64,000 nt of DNA from Onchidella celtica (GCA_963931925.1 OZ007579.1:32352019-32416018); one strand, 5' to 3'; counted from the first letter of the stretch, positions 45,161 to 57,208 are shown. The notes: generated by a model not told the origin, from the letters alone. Numbers and translations: made by a program.

Positions 45161-45680
45161 ATCTATCCCCATGTACCCAATGAGGCAGGTAGATGTAGCG
45201 GGTCGGCACCCAACTGGCTGAGGGCTGCTCAGCTTAAGGCGGGCGGTAGCTGACCAGTGTAACTAAATAGTCACTCCCACCGATAGAAGAGGCCCCTGGC
45301 GCCTTCCCCTTCGCCAATTTGGGAAGACTTAAAACCTGTAACTGCCCCTCCCCTTGTTGTTTTCATGGCATTACCCATGACAGAGTGACATCTCCGTGTT
45401 GACATAGAGCTGTGAGAGCTTTTTGGGCATGGGTTTTGTACACTGTATTTGCCCAGGTTGGCAGTGTTCTCCCTCTGTATGCTGCATTAGCCTGGGCAAA
45501 AAGTATGGAACCTGTGCCTAGCCCATTTTGCACAGACCCCCTCTCTTCTCCACAGATTTAATCCAAGGGAAAGGCATAGCCAATACGTTTGGAATCGCAT
45601 AGAGCTGCAGGGGATGCCAGAGGATCGATTGGAACAGACCTCCCCACCAACTGCCTTGGGGTCCCTCCCACCGGATTTTG

Positions 45681-45800
45681 TTTGGGTTTACTCCCTAGCC
45701 TTTAACTCTCCCGAGTCACACACAAGGCAGTGCGGTTTTTTTTATCAGGGTTTTCTCCCCCAGCTTTTGACACTCCCGAGTCACACACAAGGCAGTGCGG
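45681..45800 (-). repeat. Tandem duplication in LINE 5' UTR
   Basis: Two units about 65 bp apart share CTCCCGAGTCACACACAAGG and CAGTGCGG (45681-45735 and 45746-45800). Repeated 5' UTR monomers can carry LINE promoters; that role is inference. Confidence 0.75.
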
Positions 45801-45857
45801 ACAGTACCAGGTAGTATTGCACACTGTCATGCAATAGCAGCTATGCCGACCTGACCA

Positions 45858-46140
45858 ATATAAAAGTAATAAACTACAGTCTTGCTTCAGAACTCATGCG
45901 CACCAGAACACTACGCACCAAACTGAACGCTTGATACGGTTACTTTTTATGACATGCACGGTACATATTACGAAACAAACATGCAAAAATACAGATGTTA
46001 CATAGCAATTAACATTGTTATTTTTTTTTTAATGCATGCTTGAAATAAACAACTTTTTATTATATCCATCATCTTCCTTATCTCAATTGCCACCTTCCTG
46101 CCAAATTTCAGGCCTGAAGAGTGTATAGTTTAGTCTGAGA
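45858..46140 (+). repeat. Dispersed repeat X, right part
   Basis: TAAAAGTAATAAACTACAGT through GAAGAGTGTATAGTTT, closely matching 56930-57208. Confidence 0.82.
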
Positions 46141-46227
46141 ACTCTCATCCTCTTTGCTTGTGGGGTTGAACGACCTAAGGTCGCTCGACGTTTTGGGGGC
46201 ATGTTTGAAAGTTAACTGTTTAAAATA

Positions 46228-47585
46228 TGTCACATGTTTTGTAACGTTTTAGGTGCACTTCGATTCTATTATTATTTTGTAGAGTCAGTAGAGAAGACGA
46301 ATCAAGAATCAAGGCAAGGCCTGGCCTAGCCTCTAGTCGAAGTGAACATCGATCGCCTAGCCTAAACCTATTATTGTCTGTCAGTAAGCGGACGTCGATC
46401 GCTGCTATTTTAAACAAAACTATATTTGTCATGATTCAGATGTTATTAAAACTCACGCAGAGAGTGAGTTGTTGTTGTTTACCAGGGCCATGAGAAATTG
46501 GCTGGTGGCCTTGAACGGTCCTCGCCAAATTATAGTTGGTGAGTAAATAAATGTAAAGTTAAACTGTTAGATTCACGCTTGTGGGTTTTAATGTTCGTGA
46601 TTAATAAGTAATGGAGTAGGGGTGAAACAAGGTGGGGACAGTTGACATTGTTAAGTATGACTAGACAAGTTTTTGCACGTTAACTGGCTGGTAGAATAGT
46701 GCAGACGTATTACTACAGTTAAAATGGTGGGAGGTTTCGACCTATGAGATAGCTGAACTAATTGGGCCAGCGGACTAGCACGCTGGGTAGTTAGATAGTA
46801 TATAACATCGTGTAACGTTCAGATTTAGTGAATACAGACGAGAGAAGCATCGTTTCGTGAAGTATCTCCGGTTGGCCAGTACCTGAACTGTGTGGTCTGA
46901 AGACTAAGAAGTCCTTGCTAACGGACTGACTGAGCTCTAGAAAGAAAGGTCTGAGTGGGCTGACCTTTGAAAGCCCACGCTGCGCTATTTTGATGTTCGC
47001 GCCTCTCAGTAGGCGTGAGCAATGGTAATATATCTTAATTATTCAAGTATAATAGAGATCGGAGATAGAGAGAGAACTACAGCCTCATAGGAAGACTAAG
47101 GAAACCCCAGCTGGCACTCGACCACGAGTGTCCTGTATGATAGATCTATTGCCATAGTATGATTGGAATAATATAGCACATCGTTGATGAATTGAATAGT
47201 GATTGTGCATAAAATATAGTCTTTTGGCAACTGCTTAAATTACCTACAAGCCGAAGAGTGCTTCTGTAGGCTTTGAACGTACTGGGCTCTCCTAACATTT
47301 AAGCCCATATGATTTATGGAGAGTTTGCCTGGCGACTGGCCAGTGGCGACTCAACTGTCACTTTAAATTGATATCCAGTTTCGTATAATATACCTATTTA
47401 CTATTGATTGCAGTACCTCCATAGTTACATGAATATCATTGGTTAAGTTATTAATTAGAGTTTTTGGTTTGACATATATACGCTCTAGTTATTTAGTACT
47501 TTTCTTGTGTGGTTGTGTCCGAGTGTGAGTTAGCTGCCTCTCGTGCAGTCGTAACATCCCCAAGACCCTAACTCTGCTCGTGACA
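46228..47585. mobile_element. Candidate solo LTR (second family)
   Basis: Starts TGTCACATG and ends CTCGTGACA, the inverted TGTCAC/GTGACA ends seen in the gypsy LTRs here. AATAT flanks the GTCAC...GTGAC core on both sides. A GTATATAA motif lies at about 46799. No internal region is present. The body does not match the other LTRs in the window, so this is tentative. Confidence 0.35.
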
Positions 47586-47984
47586 ATATTGACTTTTGCA
47601 TAAAGACGTAGGATTTTTTGTAACTGTGGGTCAACACGCCTAGGCAAGAAGCACAAACGTTACTAAAATCTCAAGATTGAGCACATGGTGAACCCCGACC
47701 GCTTTGTTTACGTTTGACGGACATGAGGTGGTGCCCAGATTTTTAACTTTAGGCCAAACCATGCTCATTTTTTTGCGGATTGGTGGCAGGCATTTTGATG
47801 TTTGATTTAGACCGACTGAAAGTCTGTGCTTATTATGCCTAACATAAATCTTTTATTATTTTTAGTCAGATTAAATGTCTAAAAGCCTGTGTACAGGCTT
47901 AAGTGAATGACTGCGATTTACAACATGCAAAGGTCTGTGAAATGCTGCTGCTAACTTTGGCAACTTTGCTAGATTTATAAAAAT

Positions 47985-48233
47985 CGCGAAACGATATGGC
48001 GGAACGAAAAATATCGGGCGGTGAAAAAGAATGAAAACACGCTAGGAGAAATTAAATGAACTATATTTAGTTTTATTTTTAGAAATTCGTTGCAATATTT
48101 AATCTGCAGTCAGATATCGTAAAAACCTAGTAATACTCGTTCTGTCTGAGCACAGAAAATTTCACGATTTTACATCCAGCCGTTTTTATACCTATAGAGC
48201 ACAAAGTTTCAAAGTCTTCACTTATTTATATAG
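47985..48233 (+). repeat. Y-like 3' end
   Basis: Diverged sequence containing CTGTCTGAGC and TATAGAGCACAAAGTTTC, resembling the 3' third of repeat Y, directly before another Y start. Confidence 0.45.
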
Positions 48234-48537
48234 ACTAGTTGAGGTCCCGGCCCTGCCGGGGATAAATCGGTTTGAATATTGGTTTCAGTTCTGGGTGGTT
48301 ATTATGGACCTGCTTCATCTGGCCTGTTCCTATTTGTTTATTTTATTTTTGTTTGTTTGTTTTTAAATAAGTCTTACTGCTCTGCCTTTGTGAGTTGACA
48401 CCCTGCGCATCCCGTACAACTGCATGATTTGCGCACGGGTTAGTTTGTTTGATAGTGAACACATCGCAGGTAATGATAACGAAATCTTAAAATGGCGAAC
48501 CATGACTCGAAATAGATCTGAATGATGGCGAAACAAT
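48234..48537 (+). repeat. Dispersed repeat Y, 3'-truncated copy
   Basis: Matches the first 300 bp of the copies at 40429 and 41118 with scattered differences, then stops after CGAAATAGATCTGAATGATG. Confidence 0.78.
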
Positions 48538-49069
48538 AAATTTCCAATAAAAAAAAACTACAGCGATTTGAGACTTGTATGCCTACCGATAGTACGTTTT
48601 TTAGGGGGCATGCTGCATCAGTGCATGCTAGATCTAGCTCTCACAGACACTACTGTGATTATGAATCAAAGATGTTAAAATAGTATTAACCTAGATTACC
48701 TAGTCGCCCTGCGAGAACCAGCTCGAGGCGTCCCGGGCGTGGAGAGCGAAAACAATGGCGGGTTGAGGTCAAGCTGTCCAAGCGGCGGCCTGGCAACGCT
48801 ACTGTTTACCATAGGAAACACAAACCGTTTGCCTCGAATTTGATAGTAGGCCTACGATGTAGTACATAGTAAGCCTAGCGTGTTGTTTTACGTTGTCCAG
48901 AAAAGTAGATCTTGAGTGCTACAACAATCAGGAAAATGTCAGAGATTCTAGAATAAGAGAACATTGTAGGCCTACAATTGTTTTTAATACATGTATAAGG
49001 AGGTCTAGAAGAAGAAACTCAGAAGCTTGGACCGATAGACTCGCAAATTCTTACTTCAACGTGTGTGTT
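48538..49069. other. No gene recognised
   Basis: Unannotated DNA between a truncated Y repeat and a GA microsatellite. No exon or repeat that I recognise. Confidence 0.5.
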
Positions 49070-49127
<58 letters not shown>

Positions 49128-49128
49128 G
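49070..49128. repeat. (GA)n microsatellite
   Basis: Nearly pure GA repeat with a few GG interruptions. Confidence 0.92.
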
Positions 49129-49169
49129 GGTATTATAAGACGTACCACCATAACAGCTACAAAATTGTA

Positions 49170-49445
49170 GGGGGACAAGGTGGTCTAGAGGCAAGGTGCT
49201 CGCCTCTCATGCCAAGGGTCCCGGGTTCTAAACCCGGGCAGTGCAGGCATGTTGGAAATTGGATTTTTCTCATATTTTCAAGTCCCTGGTCCTATTGGGG
49301 GGTAGGATCGAGTACCTAGTCTTCTCGGATAAGGACGAAAAAATTCGGAGGGCTCGTGTGCACGTTGCGCATGTTAAAGATACCTTGGCAGTTGGAAATC
49401 GTAAAGAGCAGGCCGAAAGGCCGCTGCCCGGGCAAAATTGAAATT
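49170..49445 (+). mobile_element. tRNA-derived SINE, full length
   Basis: The head is tRNA-like: GGTGGTCTAGAGGCAAGG (A-box) and CCCGGGTTCTAAACCCGGGC (B-box with a TpsiC-like hairpin). Then comes a central region including CTTCTCGGATAAGGACGAAA and a tail ending GCCCGGGCAAAATTG. The 3' half recurs, inverted and truncated, at 2024-2165. Transcription would use internal Pol III promoters. Confidence 0.8.
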
Positions 49446-49829
49446 AATAGATTAAAATTTGTCCATATCATCTCCCCCCCCCCCCCCCCCGCCAGAACAA
49501 GAAATAATAAAACAAGTAAAGTGAGGTGTAAATGCCAAGGGCAGCGAACCTCCTAAAATAAAGACCTCAAATCAGCTACAATATCAGAAAAAATGAAAGT
49601 AATCGACAACCTCACCCCCCCACCCCTCTAATAGAATAAACAGACGGATATCAAGATCCAGCAGAAGCTCAAGTGCATGGGCAGACACTCACTAGTAGCA
49701 TGTGAGTGTGTGAGGGGGGGGGGGATAAGGCGCAAGCATGATAATGGCTACATAAAATCATAATTTGCTACGTCAACAGCAGCCTCCAACCACCTGTGAC
49801 AGACACCCCCCTACCCCCTCCCCCCAAAA
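49446..49829. other. No gene recognised; homopolymers
   Basis: C run at about 49474-49490 and G run at about 49716-49725; nothing coding. Confidence 0.55.
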
Positions 49830-49858
49830 AAAGACAGACAGAGAGAGAGAGAGGGGGG

Positions 49859-49917
<59 letters not shown>

Positions 49918-50008
49918 AGATAGGGGAGACAGACATGTAGAGGAGAGGGAGAGAGACGAAAAAAGCAACCACAGGGACAAGACACAGAGAGAGAGAGAGA
50001 GAAAAAGT
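49830..50008. repeat. Purine (GA)n tract
   Basis: GAGA-rich stretch in three blocks with a short non-purine interruption near 49965-49985. It accounts for the Ser/Leu-rich and Arg/Glu-rich frames here. Confidence 0.9.
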
Positions 50009-50099
50009 AAACCAGGGTAACCGGAAGAGTTGTTTCTGACCTCAATGGCCGAAAGCGTTGAGGTACGGTCACGTGACCTCACCAGGGAATCTAGGTTAA

Positions 50100-50420
50100 T
50101 ACTATTTTAAGATCTTTGTTATGAATCGAATTCCGGGGCCGGAAGTGGAAAAGCGATTAACAAAGAAAGAGGTCATAGGTTAACGAACGTACAATTCGGA
50201 TCAAACGCTCTCGCAAATTTACTGTTCCATTCTTATCGCATTATTGGAATAACTCACGAATCCCATAAGCTTTTTTATGCCTATGTACATAGGAACACTG
50301 GTCAGTATCGTACAATTGTGTGTGCCAAATTTCAGTTCAATACGTGCAGTAGTTTTTGAGTCCATAGGGAACAAAGGGGTTTTCTTACATTTTTTTTGTA
50401 TAGATTTTTTGTATAGATAT
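50100..50420 (+). repeat. LINE-associated repeat end, unassigned
   Basis: Contains GCCAAATTTCAGTTCAATAC, GCAGTAGTTTTTGAGTCCAT and AGGGAACAAA, phrases typical of conserved 3' portions of RTE-linked repeats; compare GCCAAATTTCAGGCC in repeat X. No ORF. Confidence 0.4.
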
Positions 50421-50805
50421 GTAATGTGTGTGCAATATAATGTTGTTACGTTTCAGTTACGCCGCAATATATATTTTTGAATGCAGACCTGTCAGTATGA
50501 AGTCCAAATCTCTTCTGTTGCTGTGCAGTGGAATTTAACTTCTTTTTTTTTTTTTTTTTACTTTCCTTCACTGTCCAGGAATAGAAAATTTTGTGTTGAT
50601 ATGAAACAGGAGAAAAATCAGGAGGATGGTTTTCATGTAGAATTTAGAATATGTTGTGAACTAAATCTTGTGTAGTGCAAATGTGTAGGTGAAAGATAGA
50701 TTTTGCAGTGGTATGTGACTGTGGCAAGTACCAATGATTTTGTATATATGCATTATTTATAATACATGTATAATTATGCTCTTGGTGACGCTCCTTTTTA
50801 CTCTG

Positions 50806-50950
50806 GGTGGATGGATGGATGGGAGGATGGACGGACGGACAGTGGATGGATGGATGGACGGACGGACGGACTGGCAGAAGGATGGATGGATAGATAGATG
50901 GGCGGACGGACGGACGAGCAGACGCATGGATGCATGAGTGGATGGATGAA
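50806..50950. repeat. (GGAT/GGAC)n tetranucleotide array
   Basis: GGATGGATGGAC-type repeats with point variation over about 145 bp. Confidence 0.92.
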
Positions 50951-51479
50951 TATACAGATACATTTTTTTTTTCTTTTACTCCAAAAGCGTACGACCATTT
51001 AGAGGATTGTTCAGTTCACACACAATATTGTTGTTGAAATACTGAACTTCAGATTCTGCAGTTCAGAAAATTTATATAATGTACATTTGTTTTCATGGAG
51101 TGTCCAGCTCAAACTTAACCAGCAGAGACTATTGTGATATCTGCAATACATGTTTATAATCTTACACCTGTCCTGTATGCATTTTGATTTTCAGCCATTA
51201 TTCTCTATTATCTTTACTGTAGTATCCTTATTGAATGTTTAGCAGGTTCTCAACTTGTTCAAGGGCGGACCCGCAACATGAAACTCGAGTACTTTTTTCT
51301 GTTACTGTGGAGTGAAATTTGTACACATCAGTATTTGGGGGAATATATGTTTGTTTTCACTTTTCACTCTCAGTAATAGCAACTGTATTTTGGGGTTCAT
51401 GTGAACGGGGGGAACTTCCTTCAATGTGATACATGATTATCTTGGCATGTTGGTCAGTATTAACATGAGAGGTCGTGGC

Positions 51480-51650
51480 TTATGTTCTGTGCGTGTGTGT
51501 GTGTACATTTTTGTGTGGTGTACATAATACAGTGTTTAAGTGAGAATACTTTAGGTGTGTGTGTATGGTGTATGTATGTGCTTAGGTACAAATAATTGTA
51601 GAATAAGAGTGTATGTGAGAATACGTATAGGTATGTATGTCAAGAACAGA
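51480..51650. repeat. GT-rich minisatellite, outlying units
   Basis: Units such as GTGAGAATACTTTAGG and GTGAGAATACGTATAGGTA match those at 52873-53165. Confidence 0.6.
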
Positions 51651-51974
51651 TTTGATTCATAAATGTTTCCACTGAGTAAATTTTTGTGAGAGGGCAGTGA
51701 GTAATTTTTACAAACGTAATTATTGTGCGAGCCAGCATAACTTGGTCTCGTAAACAATTTGTTTTGAACAGTTTTTTTCCTAATAGATAGACAGAAGGTG
51801 TGGGGAAGGATAGACGGACAGCGTAGGTGTGCATGACTGAGCACTTTTTATATCTCGTGTTTTGAACTAGGTTTAGTAGAGAGGGAAGGGGTGAGTAGGA
51901 ATTAAATGTTATTGAGACGTCTGTTGACGTACAGAAAATCCGTGATCCAGAGTAAAAGCTCGGGGTTTTGAACA

Positions 51975-52872
51975 TGTTAAGAATTTATTACTATAAAATT
52001 ACATTTTATTGTCTTGAGTGATTCGACCTTTGATGTCGACCCAAGGTCGTTGCGTAGGGCTGTTACTTAAAATAACTCGGTTCGGCAGCTGAGCTAGAGG
52101 TGGTTGCACCAATCAAATGTATGAATCTGGACGGAAGGTCGAGACATAGCTTTAGTATTTAAACCCGTGCAGAGCTTAGATAGATGCCACATGTAGACAA
52201 TCCATTTACGAGGTGGACGGCGACAGTCCTCAGCCAGATGAGAGACATAGAGACGCAGTTGAGCAGTCCATTGTGAGGAGCCTGATTTAAAGCTCCAGAG
52301 CCTAAGCTACTTGGTTTGATATAAACCCACAGCGTTTACATCCAGCGCTCTCACTCCCAGTGAGGGCCTCATGGTGAGAGTCCATACTAATTTGTAATGA
52401 TGAAAGTGAACCGTTCTACTTACTTTTGAAGACAGTTTCAGAGCTACCGCCAGACAACGCATGGTTGTACAAGCATTCTCCATGGCGTGTCTAGAGGAAA
52501 TGTCCATATCATAACATGTCTCATTGAATTAATAGAATTTAAACTGTTATATCCGTCGCCACGTGCGCGGATTCTATTTGGCATATAACTCATATGACCT
52601 GCAAGTAGTTAGATTGAATACGTTAGTCTTTATAGAAAGCTGTAGTTTCATTAGTTAGATTCAGTTGCCTTTGAATTGATATTTATATTTATAATTATAT
52701 TTGTTACATTAATTCCTGTAATTAAACTGCCCTACAGTTCTGCTAAAAATCAAAGCAATTGATTTATTTAGTTTTTAGAGTGCAAGTATATTTTTTGTGT
52801 GTTCGTCGATTGTGGGAGCGGACCTCGAAAGAGTGTCAGTCGAAATATCCCCATCTAACCCACATCGCGACA
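51975..52872. mobile_element. Candidate solo LTR (third family)
   Basis: Starts TGTTAAG and ends ATCGCGACA. Its end (ATCCCCATCTAACCC...GACA) resembles that of the candidate at 46228-47585 (ATCCCCAAGACCCTAAC...GACA). A TATTTAAACC promoter-like motif lies at about 52158. No target duplication is visible. It lies between minisatellite blocks. Confidence 0.3.
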
Positions 52873-53300
52873 ATGTATGCGTATGTGTATGTATTTAAGT
52901 ATAAGTAATTGTATATAAGTGTGTGGGTGAGAATACTTATAGGTATGCATGCCCGTGTGTGTGTGTAAGTGTACGTGATTGTCTATAAGCGTGTAGGTGA
53001 GAATACTTATAGGTAGCATGTGTGTGTGTGTGTATAGGTGCACGTAATTGTATATATAATGTGTCTAGGTGAGAAAACTTATAGGTATGCATGCGTGTGT
53101 GTGTAGGCGTACATAATTTTATATATAAGTGTGTAAGTGAGATACTTTTAGGCAAATATATGTGTGTCTATGTATGTGTGTAAGTGTACATAAAGGTATA
53201 TAATAAGTGTATAATTGGGAATAATTATTGTTATGAATGTTTGTATGTATGGATAAGTGTGTATGTAATATGTATAGGAGTCTAATATGTGTGTGTGTGT
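52873..53300. repeat. GT-rich minisatellite, unit about 75 bp
   Basis: At least four units of the type GTGTGTAAGTGTACGT-AATTGTATATAAG-TGTGTAGGTGAGAATACTTATAGGTATGCATG, decaying after about 53165. Confidence 0.8.
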
Positions 53301-53384
53301 TCAGTTAAATGTGTGTAAAGATGTGTGGATGTTTAGTTTGAGGAGTTTGGGGGGGGGGGGCATGATTGAGAAGGAAGTAGCCAG

Positions 53385-53866
53385 TCTTTATCCGGAAAGG
53401 AAGTGTATATCCGCACAACATGTTGTATGGATATGGACAGTGCATATCCGTACAACATGTTTACCAAAAACGCGACTGATGAAGGTTTGCTGAAACAAAA
53501 CTTGGTATGGTGTTCACAAATTTAAAGTGACAACACATGGAATAGTCAGATGGACCTGGGGGCGTAACGGACTAGTCAGTTTGTATCAATGGGCGGTAGT
53601 CAGATTGACTAATCAGGCGAAAAGGGGCTGGGGTAGCCATTGGTGATCGACGTACACTCAAGTATATTATTAGCACAGATCACGCAATCTCCGTAGCAGA
53701 AGTCGGATAGGTTTGCTACTAAGCCGATTCATATTTTTAAAAACTATGCAAATTAACAAGGTCAGTAATATTCCGGTGTGTGTTCTACGTCATCGAATTG
53801 TGTGCGTTGTACGGATATGCACTGTCCATACGGGTATATGCGCTTCCATTTAGAAATGGGGAAGGA
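53385..53866. mobile_element. Foldback MITE candidate
   Basis: The left side has GGACAGTGCATATCCGTACA at about 53435 and the right side its complement TGTACGGATATGCACTGTCC at about 53813. The outer parts (GGAAGTGTATATCCG and CGGGTATATGCGCTTCC) are also inverted. No ORF, no clear target duplication. Confidence 0.5.
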
Positions 53867-54784
53867 GCGTAGTATCTCATCATCTATAGGTCATACTTGA
53901 AACGCAATTCATGACGTTAGAGAATGCTTGGTTTGAGAGACTGTGACACAGTTTTGCTCTACGTCAACGTGAGTGGCCTTTGTTTCACACCATTCCTGTT
54001 ATATAATAGTAATATTTTATCTCCCTGTTTCGTCCATTGTCAGTTGCTAGATCTAACGCTGTAAATAAAGGTGTTTATCATTTACTGTTATTGTTTTGTT
54101 AGTTTATTATTGAGTGACAGTATGATTCGAAGTTAGTTTGTCACGAGAAATATTGCATGAGAAGATCTAACATAGATCTAGTGTACATTTATTTATGACA
54201 GTCAGTGTAAAAAAAAAAAAAACACCTACAAACAAACAAACAATTTTTGAATAATAATACTAATAGCTATAGTTCAAATATTTTAGCTGCTTTTCTTTTA
54301 TTAATTTTTGCTTTTTACTCGGAAACATAATTATGGTTATGAACACTGTCCGAATTCCAAAGTATCATCTTAGGATTGATAGACTTCGGTATTGGCACTG
54401 GGAGCCTTAATTATCAAGGAACATCATTTGAACCCTACCGTTTGCGTGAAAGTTGAGAAACACATTGAAATTATTGTTCGTAGCCTAAATAAAATAAATC
54501 TCACGATGCCACCCATAAAGTGCGTAACGCTGGATTTGACCCCTCTCTCGCTCCATGTATTTTTCTTTTCATACGGTTGGCTACCCTCCCCTACCCTCTT
54601 TGTAGGACTTTGTAGGAGCGTACATGATAACGCCTTGGTGTTTTAGAACTGTAAGCTAATGCCATTTTGCCTAGACGGTTTGACTATTTCGTTACAAAAA
54701 TTGCCTATATTAGATGTTTGTGCTCCTATCCGCCCCCCCCCCCCTCTCCCCTTTTTTTTTCAGCCTCTGTTGGAGTCTCGTTCT
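53867..54784. other. No gene recognised
   Basis: A/T-rich DNA with an A run at about 54210 and a C run at about 54733. No supported feature. Confidence 0.5.
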
Positions 54785-54970
54785 TTATTTCATCTTATCC
54801 CCCATTTCATCATTGTCATCACCAACATTATCAACATCGTTATCATCATTATCATCATCATCATCATGATCACCATCGTCATCGTCATTATTATCATCAT
54901 CCTCATCATTTCTATCATCATCACCATCATTATCGCCACCATTATCCTCACCACCGTTGTCTTCATCATG
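54785..54970. repeat. (ATC)n trinucleotide array
   Basis: Imperfect ATC/ATT repeats over about 180 bp, producing Ile-rich, His-rich and Met-rich frames. Confidence 0.92.
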
Positions 54971-55814
54971 TAATGTGACTCATCAGCCACCTGCGCAGCC
55001 ACAGTCAACTTCCCCCCCCCCTTTTCCCCTGATGACTAGATGGTCATAACCAAGTTCAGCTGACGAACAACAACAACTAGTATAAGTGTATCTTTCTATA
55101 CCATCACGCCAACTACCATCTTCAGCTGATAGAGTAAAACTAAAAGTTTTAACCATCTTTCAGATCTGTCGGTGAACGATCATGTACACGTATTTCTTTT
55201 TGCGGCCCAAAAACCTGGAATTCGCCACTTCAAAACCTGAGAGATGTATGTGCAAAACACTGGAATATTCATGAAACATCTGAAAACACAATGTTTTAAT
55301 TGATGGAGTGCAATTATGGCCTCTTCTGACTATTGTCCCATTTGTATATGTTCTTTATATTGATTAATAGAATGTGAGTTGAAGAATGACAGTAAAGCGC
55401 CTGGATTTTGTGGCTGACGGGATGAACCGCTAGATACGTGTTCGTTATCATTATTATATTATTATTAAGGTGTTGTGTAAAAACAACAACAACAACAGCT
55501 TATTGTGCTGTGATGTCTACGTTAATTAAAGAAATAAAGAAAAAAGATAGTGACTGGAGTATTTCATGGTTCAGGTTTTGGCCCCCTCTTGCTCCACGGA
55601 GGTGGTGAATAAGACATTTTAGCATCTGCAGTGACATTGTTATATCGTGAACTATGGTTCTCTGGTGGCATTTTGCCCGAGGCTATCTGTCCCCACCTCT
55701 CCGCCCCCACCCCCGACACGGCTATATAGCGACGACTTGCCAGATTGGCTTATTAGTTGTGATGTGTGAATTTCGAATGTGAGGAGGACCAGAGGCCTGA
55801 ACTTACGTAGTGAG
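54971..55814. other. No gene recognised
   Basis: C run at about 55010-55020 and a short AAC run at about 55480; nothing else. Confidence 0.5.
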
Positions 55815-55960
55815 GAAGGGGAAAGAGAGAGAAAGGAAAAGAAAGAAAGAAAGGGGGAGAAAGACAGAGAGGGAAAGTGGAGAAACGGAGAGAAAGAAAG
55901 GGAGAGAGAGAGAGAAGAAAGACAGAGAGGTAAAGAGAGAGAGAAAAAAGGGAAAGCAGG
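55815..55960. repeat. Purine (GAAA/GAGA)n tract
   Basis: All-purine stretch with GAAAG and GAGA units. Confidence 0.9.
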
Positions 55961-56029
55961 TTTATCAAAGTGAACACAAAGCCAACACAGCAATTATTCC
56001 AATCAAATGAACCTTTCTACTCTCCAACA

Positions 56030-56420
56030 GAATGACTGAATACTCTCCAGATTCCAGCGCAAGCAGTTTATTCAACATTTGCAGGTGTGTTTAGCAGTTA
56101 GTTTCAAATGATTATTGATTCTGTACAGATTCCATGTCAACAAATTTATTAAAGATATAGAATGATGTAGGTCTATAAATCAGTTGTTTTCAAATGAATA
56201 CTGGATTCATAGATTCCATGTCAGCGAATGTATTCAACATCATAGAAAGAGGTATAAATCAGCTGGTTTCAAATGAATACTAGATTTTTACTGATTCCAC
56301 AACAACAAATTTATTGAACAATTACACAGAAGTATAAATCAGTTGTTTATAAATGAATACTCCCCAGTTTCCATGACAACAAATCTTTTCATCATTTGAT
56401 GATCTATGAATCAGTTTTTC
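56030..56420. repeat. Tandem repeat, period about 95 bp
   Basis: Four diverged units carrying AGATTCCATGTCAACAAATTTATT, a GTATAAATCAG block and TTTCAAATGAATACT at about 56120, 56215, 56295 and 56375. Confidence 0.7.
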
Positions 56421-56496
56421 TTTTCATTGCAATTCTTACTAAATTTAATGATCGCTTGTGTATATTGTATTGCCCCACAATAAAGGTAGGTATATA

Positions 56497-56725
56497 TATA
56501 TACACACACACACATGCACACTCACATAAACACTAACCCACACCTGCTACACACAGGCACTCTCCCTTTCTCTCTCTCTTTCTCTGTCTCTCTCACACAT
56601 ACATGCACACACACTCCACAGGCACATACGCTCTCTCGCATACATAATAATATGTACCTACAGACACACCATATATGTACTCTCTCTCTCTCACACACAC
56701 AAACACACACATACACACACCACAC
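56497..56725. repeat. (CA)n/(CT)n compound microsatellite
   Basis: Alternating CACACA and CTCTCT runs. Confidence 0.88.
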
Positions 56726-56837
56726 AAAACCTCTCTTCAGTGACATGTTGAGAAATCAATTCAATGAACTAATAATAGGCGAACAGCGAGTGTGTTGATA
56801 GCTGCCCAACATTCTTTCGGCATGCCAGTTATCCTGT

Positions 56838-57208
56838 ACTAGATGGCCTACCGGGCATTGCCCGGAATAAACAATCATGTGCTCCATCACCCCCCCCTTC
56901 CTTTCCCCCTCTCTCTCATATAATAAAAGTAATAAACTACAGTCTTGCTTCAGAACTCATGCGCACCAGAACACTACGCACCAAACTGAACGCTTGATAC
57001 GGTTACTTTTTATGACATGCACGGTACTATATATATTACGAAACAAACATGCACAAATACAAATGTTACATAGCAATAAACATTGTTATTTTTTTAAAAA
57101 TACATGCTTGAAGTAAACATCTTTTAATTATAGCCATCATCTTCCTTATCTCAATTGCCACCTTCCTGCCAAATTTAAGGCCTGAAGAGTGTATAGTTTG
57201 GTCAGTTA
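56838..57208 (+). repeat. Dispersed repeat X, unbroken copy
   Basis: Begins ACTAGATGGCCTACCGGGCA...TGCCCGGAATAAACAA, has a CT/ATA tract in the middle and ends GAAGAGTGTATAGTTTGGTC. It is the pre-insertion counterpart of the LINE-interrupted copy (41827-41906 plus 45858-46140). It is non-coding. Confidence 0.82.

Larger units (their letters stand above)
41907..45857 (-). mobile_element. RTE-like LINE, nearly full length
   Basis: About 3.95 kb on the minus strand: a 5' UTR of about 0.7 kb with a tandem duplication, one long ORF with endonuclease, RT and C-terminal zinc finger, and an AT/CT-rich 3' edge. It sits inside repeat X; the unbroken X at 56838-57208 shows the junction CTCTCATA...TAAAAGTAATAAAC, so the LINE arrived with a short ATATA-type duplication. 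Confidence 0.9.

Noticed and set aside
49190-49235. A genuine tRNA gene
   Set aside because: A- and B-boxes are present, but the cloverleaf is not complete and a SINE body follows.
49768-50082. Overlapping Ser/Leu-rich and Arg/Glu-rich frames
   Set aside because: All derive from a GA/CT simple repeat; the same holds for frames at 48893-49319 and 55652-56010.
54659-55008. Ile-, His- and Met-rich frames of about 100 aa
   Set aside because: Products of the ATC trinucleotide array.
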